A stretch of DNA of 64,000 bases from Rhodococcus pseudokoreensis (GTDB lineage: Bacteria; Actinomycetota; Actinomycetes; Mycobacteriales; Mycobacteriaceae). The notes beneath the pieces were generated by a model that worked only from the letters and a program-made list of their open reading frames with translations, was not told the DNA's origin and searched no databases. Below, piece after piece: positions 17,162-26,345 of this stretch. How positions within the stretch are numbered: position 1 is the stretch's first letter; each line of letters opens with the position of its first letter. The DNA is taken from NCBI RefSeq assembly GCF_017068395.1, contig NZ_CP070619.1, forward strand, positions 7,130,001 through 7,194,000. The letters run 5' to 3'. A program made the position numbers and the translations under genes.

Positions 17162-18654
17162 GTCGAGCTCCCGGTGGGTGCGAATGCTTTGCGGGTGGTG
17201 AACTCGTCGGCGGCCGGATCGAACAGGCGACGTCGAATCGTCGCCCGACGTGCGACGCCGGCTCCCGAGACCCACTGAATGTCCTCGGTGCCGTCGATCG
17301 CGTGCCCGTGGTGCGTGGCAAGGACCATCAATCCCACCGCGCTCGCGAGTCCCTGAGTGGCGGGGTGGTCGCGCAGGACGTCACCGATCGTGGCGTGACC
17401 GTGCGCCCGCAGCGTGGCCGCGACGTTGTCGGACAATTCGTCCATATCGATCTCGGATTCTCGGACGAGCCTTCGAAGTTCGTCGAGATCGACGGTGCCG
17501 GCGTCGTTGGTGAGCACCGGTTCGGTGACGAGGTTGTCGGCGGGATTGTGCAGGCGAAGAGCTGCGACCGATTCGAGGGTCATGCCCACGCGCACCAGGT
17601 CCAGATCGAGCAGGTCGTAGGGCCGACGACGTTTGGCCACGGCGACGGCGCTCTGCTGCGCGCTGCGCAGCAACCGCTGCAGCCGGCGGTGTTCCTCGTA
17701 GTGACGTGACTGAACAAAGTGCCGCAGCGACCGGGACAGTGAGGTCATCGTCGAATGCACCTCGGAGCCGGCCGTTTCCATCTCCGTCAGCAGCGTCCGG
17801 AACCGTAATCTCTGGTCGGTGGTCAGCATGGCGGCGAACGGCCGCTGCAGCACCGCGTCGATCCACTCGTCGATCTGAGACGACCGGGCCGGATCGAGAA
17901 TCATGTCGTAGAACGCGGTGAAGCTGCGGCCGGCGTCGGAGTCGCCGATGAGGTCGACGCCGCGGAACACATCTCCCAGGGTGTCGCCGCGGTCACCGTC
18001 GTCGTCGAGGATCCGGGCCCGCAGATCGCGGTTGAGGTCCTCGAGTTCGGCGCGGACCCGGGCGAAGTCCGCGGGGACCTCCGAGGCCAGCGCGAGAATC
18101 TCCGCGGAACGCTCGACGGCACGGTCGCCGTCGAGGACCGGGAAGACCCCCGACTCCACCGCCGCGATCTGCCGATCGATCGCCGCCCGTTCGGTCAGCA
18201 GCGCGGTGAGGCGAGTTTCCGTGCGGGGATCGGAATCCCGGGCCAGAGCCTGCAACTGGGTGGAGAGCGTGGTCAGGCGGGATTCGGTGGCCGAACTCGC
18301 CTGACTGGTGAAATTCGCGACGAACGCCATCGCGGCGAACGCGCCCTCGGTCGGTTCCAGGGTCTCCTCACGGGTACCGACCGCGGCTCGGCGGAGCAGA
18401 TAACCGGACCGCACCCACTCGGTGCAATACGCCTGACCGGTACGCGGGAAGTCGAGGCCTTCGTCGCGCATGGTCTGAAGGTCGGAGTCCAAGCGGGCGA
18501 ACAGTTCCGGAGCCGGGAGCCGTCGGGTCCCGTGATCGAAGTGCCGGCCCAGCAGCGCCAGAATCGCCGGCGCCGTGTCGGCCCGCAGCAACGTCCACGC
18601 GGCGTGGTCCTGGCGCAGGCGAAGAAGCCGATGGACGTCGGCGGTGATGGACAT
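17158..18654 (-). CDS. jetA: Wadjet type I kleisin subunit JetA (DUF3375, MukF-like)
   Basis: A 498-aa DUF3375 protein. It opens with a winged-helix region (DHAAWTLLRADTAPAILALL), has a central coiled coil and ends with another winged-helix-like region. As the kleisin it closes the JetC ring and recruits JetB and JetD. The ATG at 18654 has a GAGGAG ribosome site and sits only 15 bp after the DUF2786 gene, which suggests that gene belongs to the same transcript. Confidence 0.92.
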   Translation of the reverse strand: MSITADVHRLLRLRQDHAAWTLLRADTAPAILALLGRHFDHGTRRLPAPELFARLDSDLQTMRDEGLDFPRTGQAYCTEWVRSGYLLRRAAVGTREETLEPTEGAFAAMAFVANFTSQASSATESRLTTLSTQLQALARDSDPRTETRLTALLTERAAIDRQIAAVESGVFPVLDGDRAVERSAEILALASEVPADFARVRAELEDLNRDLRARILDDDGDRGDTLGDVFRGVDLIGDSDAGRSFTAFYDMILDPARSSQIDEWIDAVLQRPFAAMLTTDQRLRFRTLLTEMETAGSEVHSTMTSLSRSLRHFVQSRHYEEHRRLQRLLRSAQQSAVAVAKRRRPYDLLDLDLVRVGMTLESVAALRLHNPADNLVTEPVLTNDAGTVDLDELRRLVRESEIDMDELSDNVAATLRAHGHATIGDVLRDHPATQGLASAVGLMVLATHHGHAIDGTEDIQWVSGAGVARRATIRRRLFDPAADEFTTRKAFAPTGSST

Positions 18655-18669
18655 CGGACTCCTCTCGTT

Positions 18670-19992
18670 TCAGCCGGTGATGCGTTCGCGGCCGCCGGTC
18701 AGATCGGCCAACTCGGCGGCCACGCGACCGGCCTGCCAGCCGTGCGCATTGGTCACGGAATGCGCGATTGGGACGGTGGACGGGAACTGATTCTCGAACA
18801 CCGATCCGACCGCCTCGGTCCGTTCGGCCATGATCGGTACCAGTTCCTTGCCGTACTGACTGGACGCGTCACGGCCGGCCTGATCCCGGGCGATCGCCAG
18901 CCGTTCGCCCACCCGGGTGGCGAAGGCGAGCAGGAACGACCGACGGAAACTGGGGGTTCGCTTCACCCGGTCGCCACCCGCCTCGCTCAGCGCGTGTGAC
19001 GCCTGAACCAGGAGTGAGGTGAACAGCATCTCGCAAAGGTCCAGGTCGATCGGCATCCCGACCATGCTGACGAGGCCGAATCGCTGATGCCAGATGACGC
19101 GGACGCTGTTGGTCTCAGCCACACAGTTCAGTAGCTGAAGTTTCGCCTCGGGGTACGGGTTGTCGACGAGCAGCCGGCGGGTGACGACCTGATCACGCAG
19201 CGAGGTGTGCGCGGCGGCGTCGATCACAGCGCTGCCGATGGCATAGCGCGTCATCAGATCCTGCGCCTTCGCCGAAAGCGTTTCCGCCTCCTCCGGGTAG
19301 GGAGTCGCTTCGGCCTTGGCCAGCAGGCCGCGGATGCGGGCCAGAATCTTGGGTTCGGGCCCCCGTGAGGCAGATGACGAGGCGGCCATTCCCTCGCTCC
19401 AGTTCGCCGGGGCCGCGAGCAGCGGCGTCAGGGGTATCAGGTAGCTGCAGTAGCCGAGGAACGACAGGATCGCAGTCCACGTGTCGGTGGGGTCGGCGTT
19501 CTCCGAGGCACACCACGCGGACAGGTAGCCACGGGCGGGTGCGCTGTCCGGTGCGATACCCAGCTCGTCGAGCTGCTCCCGCCACTGCGCCGGCGCGACC
19601 TTGCGCGCCGACGTGCGGCTCGCGTGCGCGCCGATCACGGTGACCGTCAGCCGAGCGGTGCGAGCACCGAATTCCCGGCGCACCGCGTGCACGAATTCCG
19701 TCGGCTGCCACCCCGTGCCGAACACGTGGTCCATCGACCCGTCGAGAATCCGGGAGACCCAGTCCAGGACAGTGTCCGCAGATCGGGAACCGTCGAGATC
19801 GGCCAGCTGACGGACCGTCCGCCGCAGCGACTCGGGATTCGCCGCAGGCCCGCACGCGAACTCGATTCCGGCGAACACCAAGGATTCGGCACCCTCGATG
19901 CCGGGACGGGGCGCACGCTGCTCCCGGGCATTGCCACGGTGCTGCTTCTTGCGTTTGCGTGCGGCGCGATTCTGCTGACTGTTGCGGCTCAA
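18670..19992 (-). CDS. DUF2786-domain protein upstream of Wadjet
   Basis: A 440-aa protein. The recognisable part is the DUF2786 motif in the middle (LARIRGLLAKAEATPYPEEA, then LMTRYAI), with flanking regions I cannot assign; the N-terminus is very basic (RNSQQNRAARKRKKQHRG). Its function is unknown, though DUF2786 occurs in phage and accessory-region proteins. A TTG start at 19992 is chosen because a GAGGA site lies 6-7 nt upstream and the next methionines are deep in the protein. It sits 33 bp below the 288-aa gene and 15 bp above jetA, so it may be an extra Wadjet-linked factor. Confidence 0.75.
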   Translation of the reverse strand: MSRNSQQNRAARKRKKQHRGNAREQRAPRPGIEGAESLVFAGIEFACGPAANPESLRRTVRQLADLDGSRSADTVLDWVSRILDGSMDHVFGTGWQPTEFVHAVRREFGARTARLTVTVIGAHASRTSARKVAPAQWREQLDELGIAPDSAPARGYLSAWCASENADPTDTWTAILSFLGYCSYLIPLTPLLAAPANWSEGMAASSSASRGPEPKILARIRGLLAKAEATPYPEEAETLSAKAQDLMTRYAIGSAVIDAAAHTSLRDQVVTRRLLVDNPYPEAKLQLLNCVAETNSVRVIWHQRFGLVSMVGMPIDLDLCEMLFTSLLVQASHALSEAGGDRVKRTPSFRRSFLLAFATRVGERLAIARDQAGRDASSQYGKELVPIMAERTEAVGSVFENQFPSTVPIAHSVTNAHGWQAGRVAAELADLTGGRERITG

Positions 19993-20025
19993 CTCGCATT
20001 CCTCACTCGGGTGAATTTTCTGACG

Positions 20026-20892
20026 TTATCGGGTCGCGCGACGGCTGCGCCTCGGGTGGGCTGATTGGCGCAGCTGGTCGGCGCGCTCGAGCAGCGCGAC
20101 GACGGTACGGGGCTGCTGGTCGATACTTCGACCGGCATCGGCGGTCAGGCGGGCGAGCTCGGTCCTCGCCACCGCGTGTTCACCCTTGGCGACGGCGAGC
20201 AGGATCTTGTTCTTCGTCGCTTCCGGGAGCTTTGCGATCTGTCTCCGCAATCCCGCGGTGGTCTGGGTCTTCGAGGCGAGGGGCGAACTCGCCTCGCGTG
20301 CCGCAGCCAGCAGATGGGTGTCGATCCGAAGGTAGTCGGTGAGTGCTTCCTGCGGCGCGGTGAGGGCTTCGAGACCGGCGGGAACCGAGGGTTCGCGTTC
20401 GTGCTCCCACTCGTCGTATCCGTCGAGTTGCCGTGTCCCGATCGCTGCCAACCATCCGAGGTACAGCGGTCGCACGTCACCCATCATCATCTCGTCGCGG
20501 ACCCGGGCGAGGGACGCCATCCATCCCTCGGCTGCGTCCGTGAAATCGGCTGAGTCGTCTTCATGGGTGAAGTCGAAGACGAGGTGCTTGCCGATCGACT
20601 CGACCTCGAGGTACGGCTCGACCGTGTAGTCGGCCGCATCTTCCGAGAACGACTGAGCCGGCACCTTGACCATCAGGCGGCGGGTTCCCCAACTCGTGAC
20701 ATGGATGTGCAGGTCATAGCACTTGTGCACCATTTTGCGTGGATCGCCGCGGAAATCGCCGAAGTGATAGGTGTTCGTGAAGGTGGTCGGCGTGATGACG
20801 GCCCTGGTCGAGAGCTTGCGCACCTCCGACTGCATTCGCTTGCTCAGGGGAGTGTCGAGTGCGAGGAACTCGAAGTATTGGTACTCGCTCAC
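20026..20892 (-). CDS. Conserved protein of unknown function next to SNF2 helicase
   Basis: A 288-aa soluble protein that begins with an YQYFEFLALD strand. I recall this start only as a conserved hypothetical often seen near SWIM or SNF2-type genes. Other features are a tryptophan-rich middle (VTSWGTRRLMVKVP) and a basic C-terminal tail (RRSRRATR). No enzymatic motif is visible. GTG at 20892 with GAGGAG five bases upstream. It lies 34 bp after the helicase and 33 bp before the DUF2786 gene, so all are probably co-transcribed. It may be a partner of the helicase. Confidence 0.68.
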   Translation of the reverse strand: MSEYQYFEFLALDTPLSKRMQSEVRKLSTRAVITPTTFTNTYHFGDFRGDPRKMVHKCYDLHIHVTSWGTRRLMVKVPAQSFSEDAADYTVEPYLEVESIGKHLVFDFTHEDDSADFTDAAEGWMASLARVRDEMMMGDVRPLYLGWLAAIGTRQLDGYDEWEHEREPSVPAGLEALTAPQEALTDYLRIDTHLLAAAREASSPLASKTQTTAGLRRQIAKLPEATKNKILLAVAKGEHAVARTELARLTADAGRSIDQQPRTVVALLERADQLRQSAHPRRSRRATR

Positions 20893-20926
20893 GGGGTCTC
20901 CTCGGGTGATGATTCGATGGCCGGCA

Positions 20927-23900
20927 CTACTCGAACAGGCTGCGGATGTCGTCGGCGTCGAGGGTGGAGCTGAGCAGGGTGTCGGCGTCCATGACGCTCG
21001 CGAACAGCGCCGACTTCTTCGCCTTCAGCGCCATCACCTTGTCTTCGATGGTGTCCTTCGCGATCAGCCGGTACACCATCACGTTGCGGGTCTGCCCGAT
21101 GCGGTGCGCCCGGTCGACGGCCTGCGCCTCGGTGGCCGGGTTCCACCACGGGTCGAGGATGAAGCAGTAGTCGGCCTCGGTGAGGTTCAGCCCGAAGCCG
21201 CCGGCCTTGAGGCTGATCAGGAATACCGGGGCGTCGCCCTCTTTGAAATCGCGGAGCACGTCGCCGCGGCGCCGGGTGCCGCCGTCGAGGTAGGCGTGCG
21301 CGATGCCCGCGTCGTCGAGACGGTCGCGGACCTTCCCGAGGAACCCGGTGAACTGGCTGAACACCAGCGCCCGGTGGCCGCCGGCGACGACGTCGGCGAG
21401 CTGTTCGAGCAGCGCGTCCACCTTGGCGGACGGCACGTCCCGGTACTCGTCGTCGACCAGACCGGCGTCGAGACTCAGCTGCCGCAGCAGGGTCAGCGAC
21501 TGCAGGATCGTGAAGCGGTTCTTGTCGACGTCGGCGAGCAGGCCGAGGATCTTCTGCCGCTCACGCTGCAGGTGGGTGTCGTAGATCTTGCGGTGCTTCG
21601 CGTGCAGGTCGACGTCGAGCACCTGCTCCTGTTTGGCCGGAAGATCCTTCACCACTTGCTTTTTGGTGCGGCGCAACATCAGCGGCTTGACGCGGCGGCG
21701 CAGCTGCGCGAGGAGTTCGGCGTCGCCCTGCTGCTCGATCGGCTTGCGGTAGTAGTCGGTGAACCGGGCCGGGTTCGGGAACAGTCCCGGGGCGGTGATG
21801 GAGAGCAGCGCCCACAATTCCATCAGGTTGTTCTCCATCGGCGTGCCGGTGATCGCCAGCTTGAACGGGGCCTCCAGCCGGCGGGCGCACTGGTAGATCT
21901 TCGACTTGTGGTTCTTGGTGAACTGCGCCTCGTCGAGGATCAACCCCGACCACGTGCACCCCGCGTACGCCTCGAACTCCAAACGGAACAGGGTGTACGA
22001 CGTGACGACGATGTCGGCGCCATGCACCAGTTCGTCCATCGGAACCTTGCGGCGTTTCAGGGTGTCGGCGATCGCGACAACATTCGCGTCCGGGGCGAAG
22101 CGCGCCGACTCGGACTCCCAGTTCGACACCACGCTGGTGGGGGCCACGATGAGGAACGGCGGCGCGGCCGGATTCGACTGCCGCGCATGGCAGATCATCG
22201 CCAGCGCCTGCAGGGTCTTGCCGAGTCCCATGTCGTCGGCGAGGATGCCGCCGAGCCCGTGCTCCCAGAGGAACGCCAGCCAGCGGAACCCCTCCAGCTG
22301 ATAGGGGCGCAACTGCGCGTCGAGCGTGCCCGGGACGTCGACCTCGTGGACGGTGCCCGGGGCCAGCAGGCCGTCCACCTGCTGCCGCCACGCCTTCGCC
22401 TGGCGCTCGACGGTGCCGAGGGATGCGAACTCTTCCCACAGGCTCGCCTGGAACCGGCTGATCCGCAGCGACCCGTCGGCGCGGTCGTGGAGGGCGCGGG
22501 CCTCGTCGATCAGTTTCCGCAGCGTGTGCAGTTCGGGTTTGTCGAGGGAGAAGTAGGCGCCGTCAGGCAGCAGCAGTTCGGACTTTCCTGCGCTGAGCGC
22601 GGAGAAGACCTGGTCGAACGGGACGTCCCGGCCCTCGACGGTGAGGGTGACACCGAGGTCGAACCAGTCGGTGCTGCCGCTGGACGCCGCGGTGGACACC
22701 CCGATGGCGAGCGAATCGCCGGCCTCGCGGTAGTCGGCGCGGTCGCCGGAGACATCGATCGACACGTCGGTGTTGCCGTCGAGCAGGGGCAGGACCTCGG
22801 TGGTGAACCGCATCGTGTCGAGTCCGCACAGCAGCATCGATTCAGGGCCCTCCGTCCCCAATCCGTATCGGCTCCAGTCGATGTCGAGTTCGGCGAGCAG
22901 GGCACGTTCGCGGGCGTCGTCCCGGAACTCGTCACCGGACGTCCGGGCCGTGAGCGGCACACGGTGCTCGTCGTCCCCGACGGTGTACAACCATTCCCAG
23001 TCGACGGTGACGTCGTGGTCGGGCAGATACCTGGCCCGCAACGTCAGGGTGGGTGCGGAGATCGCAGGTGGGACGAACGAGCCGTCCGAGGAGATGACCG
23101 TGGCCAGGTTGCGCAGCTTCGGCAGGAAGTCCGTCAGGAACCGGGACCGTTCGTCGTCGGGGATCTCGATGCGCGTGCGACGGCGCACCAGATCCTGCAG
23201 GGCGGCGTGCACGGGGGAGTCGAGCCGCGCGAGCTGGATGCGTTCGTCCGCGTCGACGTAGAACAGGCCGTGGCCGCGGAGCCCGATGAAGCCGACGGTG
23301 GTCGCGTCGACCCGTTCGCCGTCGACCCGGACCACCGGCTGCACGACCAGGGCGCCGACGGCCTCGTCGTGGGTGGCGTCGAGGCAGATCTCGGCCGAGC
23401 GGACCGGGGCGAGCGCGCCCAGCCGCTTGGAGGTGTGGATGAGCTGCACGCCCACCCGGGCCGCCTCGTCCAGGAGCGACCACAGCTGGCGGCTGGGGAA
23501 GATGCTGAGGTTCAGATCGACGTTGTTGTCGCGGCGGTAGCGCATGCCCCCGTCGGCCAGCAGGTGGATCTCGTGCAGCACACGGATGTGCTCGGCGGGA
23601 TGCTGAGACGAGCTGCCGAGCTTGTTCCACGCCAGTCCGCCGACGATCCAGTCCTTGCTCCCGGGCTGGACGGGCCGCACCAGCAGTTGTGGTCCCGATT
23701 CCACCGCGGATGCCGACACCCGGAATTGGATGGCGAGAGGCGTACGCCGGGCGGACTCACCGAACGCGTCGAGGGGGGTCAGCAGTGAGCTGAGCGATCG
23801 GTCCCAGGTGGGTGCGACCGCATCCGGCGCCTCGGACCGCGCCTTGTTCATCGCTGTGATCAGCACGGCGGCGACATGCTTGCAGTTCATGGCGACCGGG

Positions 23901-24142
23901 CACGTACAGAGTCCGTACCGGTACACGGTGCGGCCGGCAGTGGACGTGACGAACGCGGTGGCTGCGTACGGTTTCGTCGCGGTGCCCATCACCTCGCCCC
24001 ACAGCACCTTGGCCGCCGGATCCCAGGCCACCACGGACACCGCGCCGGTCTGCGCATACTGCGCGCCGCGGGTGAAGGTGGTGGTGCCGAGGACCGCCCT
24101 GATCGACGCCACGTCGACGTCACGGAACTCCGGTGGCAGCAT
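20927..24142 (-). CDS. SNF2-family DNA helicase/translocase with N-terminal SWIM zinc finger
   Basis: A 1071-aa protein. An N-terminal SWIM zinc finger (C79-x-C81 with C87-x-H89) is followed by a long central region. The SNF2 motor has Q-motif RPYQLEGFRWL, Walker A DMGLGKT near residue 635, the DEAQ box near 735 and a helicase C lobe ending in DRAHRIGQTRNVMVYRL. It is an ATP-dependent double-stranded-DNA translocase of the HepA/Swi2 type. Such proteins are widespread in actinobacteria and also occur in defence systems. ATG at 24142. It is the first gene of the 12-kb same-direction run that ends with jetABCD. Confidence 0.9.
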   Translation of the reverse strand: MLPPEFRDVDVASIRAVLGTTTFTRGAQYAQTGAVSVVAWDPAAKVLWGEVMGTATKPYAATAFVTSTAGRTVYRYGLCTCPVAMNCKHVAAVLITAMNKARSEAPDAVAPTWDRSLSSLLTPLDAFGESARRTPLAIQFRVSASAVESGPQLLVRPVQPGSKDWIVGGLAWNKLGSSSQHPAEHIRVLHEIHLLADGGMRYRRDNNVDLNLSIFPSRQLWSLLDEAARVGVQLIHTSKRLGALAPVRSAEICLDATHDEAVGALVVQPVVRVDGERVDATTVGFIGLRGHGLFYVDADERIQLARLDSPVHAALQDLVRRRTRIEIPDDERSRFLTDFLPKLRNLATVISSDGSFVPPAISAPTLTLRARYLPDHDVTVDWEWLYTVGDDEHRVPLTARTSGDEFRDDARERALLAELDIDWSRYGLGTEGPESMLLCGLDTMRFTTEVLPLLDGNTDVSIDVSGDRADYREAGDSLAIGVSTAASSGSTDWFDLGVTLTVEGRDVPFDQVFSALSAGKSELLLPDGAYFSLDKPELHTLRKLIDEARALHDRADGSLRISRFQASLWEEFASLGTVERQAKAWRQQVDGLLAPGTVHEVDVPGTLDAQLRPYQLEGFRWLAFLWEHGLGGILADDMGLGKTLQALAMICHARQSNPAAPPFLIVAPTSVVSNWESESARFAPDANVVAIADTLKRRKVPMDELVHGADIVVTSYTLFRLEFEAYAGCTWSGLILDEAQFTKNHKSKIYQCARRLEAPFKLAITGTPMENNLMELWALLSITAPGLFPNPARFTDYYRKPIEQQGDAELLAQLRRRVKPLMLRRTKKQVVKDLPAKQEQVLDVDLHAKHRKIYDTHLQRERQKILGLLADVDKNRFTILQSLTLLRQLSLDAGLVDDEYRDVPSAKVDALLEQLADVVAGGHRALVFSQFTGFLGKVRDRLDDAGIAHAYLDGGTRRRGDVLRDFKEGDAPVFLISLKAGGFGLNLTEADYCFILDPWWNPATEAQAVDRAHRIGQTRNVMVYRLIAKDTIEDKVMALKAKKSALFASVMDADTLLSSTLDADDIRSLFE

Positions 24143-24305
24143 GCCGACAGGGTAGTCAACCGATCCGACACGATCACGGCGTCCCCGCCGGCGGCCGGGG
24201 TGCGCGGGGTGTGCAGACCGTCACCCCAGGGTTACTGGTCGCGCGCGCCGTGGGGTCGGAGACTTCGGTGCGTCGGGGGAAGGCGCAGCGATCGGAGAGA
24301 ACATC

Positions 24306-25088
24306 ATGGCCGAGATGGTCGAAGCACGGCACGCGCACCGCCCAGGCGGCGTCGCCAGAGGACTGATCACCGCGTACGGGCTGGTCGTTTATGCCACCTT
24401 CGTGGTCGTGTTCCTGTATGCAATCGGATGGGTCGAGGGCCTCGTCGTGCCCTACACGATCAACGACGGTCCCGCTGCCCCCGTCGCGGTGGCCGTGGTC
24501 GTCGACGTAGCGCTGCTGATGGTGTTCGCGATGCAGCATTCGGTGATGGCCAGACCCTGGTTCAAGGAGCGCTGGACCAGGATCGTCCCGCAGCCGATGG
24601 AGCGCTCGACATACGTACTGTTCGCCACGGCCGCGCTGGCTCTGCTGATGTGGCAGTGGCGTCCGCTACCCGAGCAGATCTGGGACGTGGAGACGAACTG
24701 GGTCCGCGTCGTAATCTACGCCGTATCGCTCGGCGGGTGGGCGCTCGTGTTCGCGGCGACATTCGCCATCGACCACTTCGACCTGTTCGGATTGCGTCAG
24801 GTGCTGCGGAACCAGAGCGGGAAGTCGGCTCCGCCCAGCATTTTTCGGACGCCGATGCTGTACCGGATGGTCCGGCATCCGCTCTATGCGGGCTTCGTGA
24901 TCGCGTTCTGGGTGGCGCCGACGATGACGTGGGGACGCCTGCTGTTCGCCGTGGGCACCACCGGCTTCATCCTGGTCGCGGTGCGGTTCGAGGAGCACGA
25001 CCTGATCGACACGTTCGGCGACGACTACCGCACCTACCGCACGCGGGTGCCGATGCTCGTCCCGAGGTGCGGCGCGCGGCGGGGGTAG
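24306..25088 (+). CDS. mddA: Methanethiol S-methyltransferase-like membrane protein (MddA family)
   Basis: A 260-aa integral membrane protein of the NnrU/isoprenylcysteine-methyltransferase superfamily. Five or six membrane segments are visible, with MddA-like blocks FAMQHSVMARPWFK, PQPMERSTYVL and RHPLYAGFVIAFW. MddA methylates methanethiol to dimethyl sulfide using S-adenosylmethionine. The assignment rests on family resemblance; another thiol substrate is possible. ATG at 24306, purine-rich upstream. Its end is 3 bp from the convergent SDR. Confidence 0.77.
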   Translation: MAEMVEARHAHRPGGVARGLITAYGLVVYATFVVVFLYAIGWVEGLVVPYTINDGPAAPVAVAVVVDVALLMVFAMQHSVMARPWFKERWTRIVPQPMERSTYVLFATAALALLMWQWRPLPEQIWDVETNWVRVVIYAVSLGGWALVFAATFAIDHFDLFGLRQVLRNQSGKSAPPSIFRTPMLYRMVRHPLYAGFVIAFWVAPTMTWGRLLFAVGTTGFILVAVRFEEHDLIDTFGDDYRTYRTRVPMLVPRCGARRG

Positions 25089-25091
25089 CCG

Positions 25092-25823
25092 TCACAGGCC
25101 GCCGGCGACGGCGATGGTCGTGGCGGTGACGTAGGACGCCTGATGGGACAGCGCCCACAGCACCGCCTCGGCGATCTCCTCGGGTGTCGCGACCCGGCCG
25201 AGGGGGATCCGCCCGGCGACCCGTTCGGGTCGCCCCGGGTCTCCCGCGGCCGCGTGGATGTCGGTGTCGGTGGTACCGGGAGCGACACCGACGACCCGGA
25301 TGTTCGCGGCCGCCAGTTCCCGCCCGAGTCCCGTCGTGAGACTGTCGACGGCCGCCTTCGAGGCCGCATACCCGACGTATTCGCCGGGTGCCCCGCTTCC
25401 CGCCGCGACCGAACTGAGGTTGACGATCACGCCGGGACGCCCCTCCCGGACCCAGTGCTCGGCCGCCGCGCGGGCGTAATTGATGGTCCCGAACACGTTG
25501 ACGTCGAACACCTCCCGCAGCGACGCATCCGAGGTGGACAGGAAGGGACCGAGAGGGCCGGTGGTCCCCGCGTTGTTGACCACCGCGACCAGTTGGCCGC
25601 GTTCGTCGGACGCGCCCACCACTGCCGCGGCCAGTGCGGCGTCGCGCACATCGGCACGCACGGCGGTGGCCCGGATCCCGCAGTGGTGCATGAGGTGGTC
25701 GGCGGCCTCGTCGTCGTTCTGATAGGTGAGCGTCACCTGATAGCCGCGATGGACGGCCAGACGCACGACGGCGGCGCCGATGCCGCGCGATCCACCGGTG
25801 ACGAGGATGTGTTCGCTCACCAT
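25092..25823 (-). CDS. Short-chain dehydrogenase/reductase
   Basis: A 243-aa classical SDR. The cofactor motif TGGSRGIG is at residues 9-16, NNAG follows, then the catalytic Ser in NLSS and the Y-x3-K motif in YAASK. The absence of an acidic residue after beta-2 (YQNDDEA) leaves NADP or NAD open. It resembles 3-oxoacyl-ACP reductase/glucose dehydrogenase-like SDRs. Substrate unknown. ATG at 25823. It stands alone on its strand. Confidence 0.83.
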   Translation of the reverse strand: MVSEHILVTGGSRGIGAAVVRLAVHRGYQVTLTYQNDDEAADHLMHHCGIRATAVRADVRDAALAAAVVGASDERGQLVAVVNNAGTTGPLGPFLSTSDASLREVFDVNVFGTINYARAAAEHWVREGRPGVIVNLSSVAAGSGAPGEYVGYAASKAAVDSLTTGLGRELAAANIRVVGVAPGTTDTDIHAAAGDPGRPERVAGRIPLGRVATPEEIAEAVLWALSHQASYVTATTIAVAGGL

Positions 25824-25919
25824 ACGAGCGTATCCGGGCGATCAAACGAGGACCAAAGCTGAAAGCGATCGGTTCCAGGGTGAGGCGGAGGGTGGCGTCA
25901 TAGCGCACGGGCGGTAGGT

Positions 25920-26345
25920 CTAGGGAACTGTCCACACCCCGGCGCCGGGCAGCAACGTGAAGCTCGGAGTGCCGGGAATCCCGACCGAAGCGACGAGCAC
26001 CCCCGAACCTGTCGGTACATAATCGCGATTCTGCGTGCTCCTGAGCCCCACCTGAGCCACCCCAGTCGCCCCCGTCGATAGGTTCCGCCACTGGATACTG
26101 CAGAAGCAATAGCCGGCGTCATTGGAAATAAAGCGCGTCATTCCCGGCCGTTCCGCGTCGGTCTGCGCGATAACCCATCCGCCGGCGGCAGACGACAGCA
26201 TGTACGGCGGCGCGGCCGTCACGCCGAACGTTGGAAGAAGGAACTGCACGTCAATCGGTGCAGCGTGAGCAGTTGGGTTCACGGACAACGCAATCCCAAG
26301 GGATGCGACGACTGCGGTGGACGTGGCGGCGATCCTACGGAACAT
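25920..26345 (-). CDS. Small secreted protein, paralogue B
   Basis: A 141-aa exported protein with a Sec signal peptide (cleavage likely after AHA, about residue 28). The mature part shares GGWVIAQTD, PGMTRFI, a C-x-C pair (CFC), NLSTGATGV and the C-terminal ending GVWTVP with the gene just upstream. I recognise no named family. ATG at 26345 overlaps the upstream paralogue by 11 bp, so its first codons are also the last codons of that gene. The Cys-x-Cys pair may form a disulfide outside the cell. Confidence 0.72.
   Translation of the reverse strand: MFRRIAATSTAVVASLGIALSVNPTAHAAPIDVQFLLPTFGVTAAPPYMLSSAAGGWVIAQTDAERPGMTRFISNDAGYCFCSIQWRNLSTGATGVAQVGLRSTQNRDYVPTGSGVLVASVGIPGTPSFTLLPGAGVWTVP

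Noticed and set aside
13272..17321. 1349-codon version of JetC
   Set aside because: The extra N-terminal part is jetB read in another frame. The GTG at 16559 with GGAGGA and the jetB overlap gives the normal JetC length.
20771..23788. 1005-codon open frame on the plus strand
   Set aside because: Antisense to the SNF2 helicase and the 288-aa gene. No recognisable domain and composition typical of a shadow frame.
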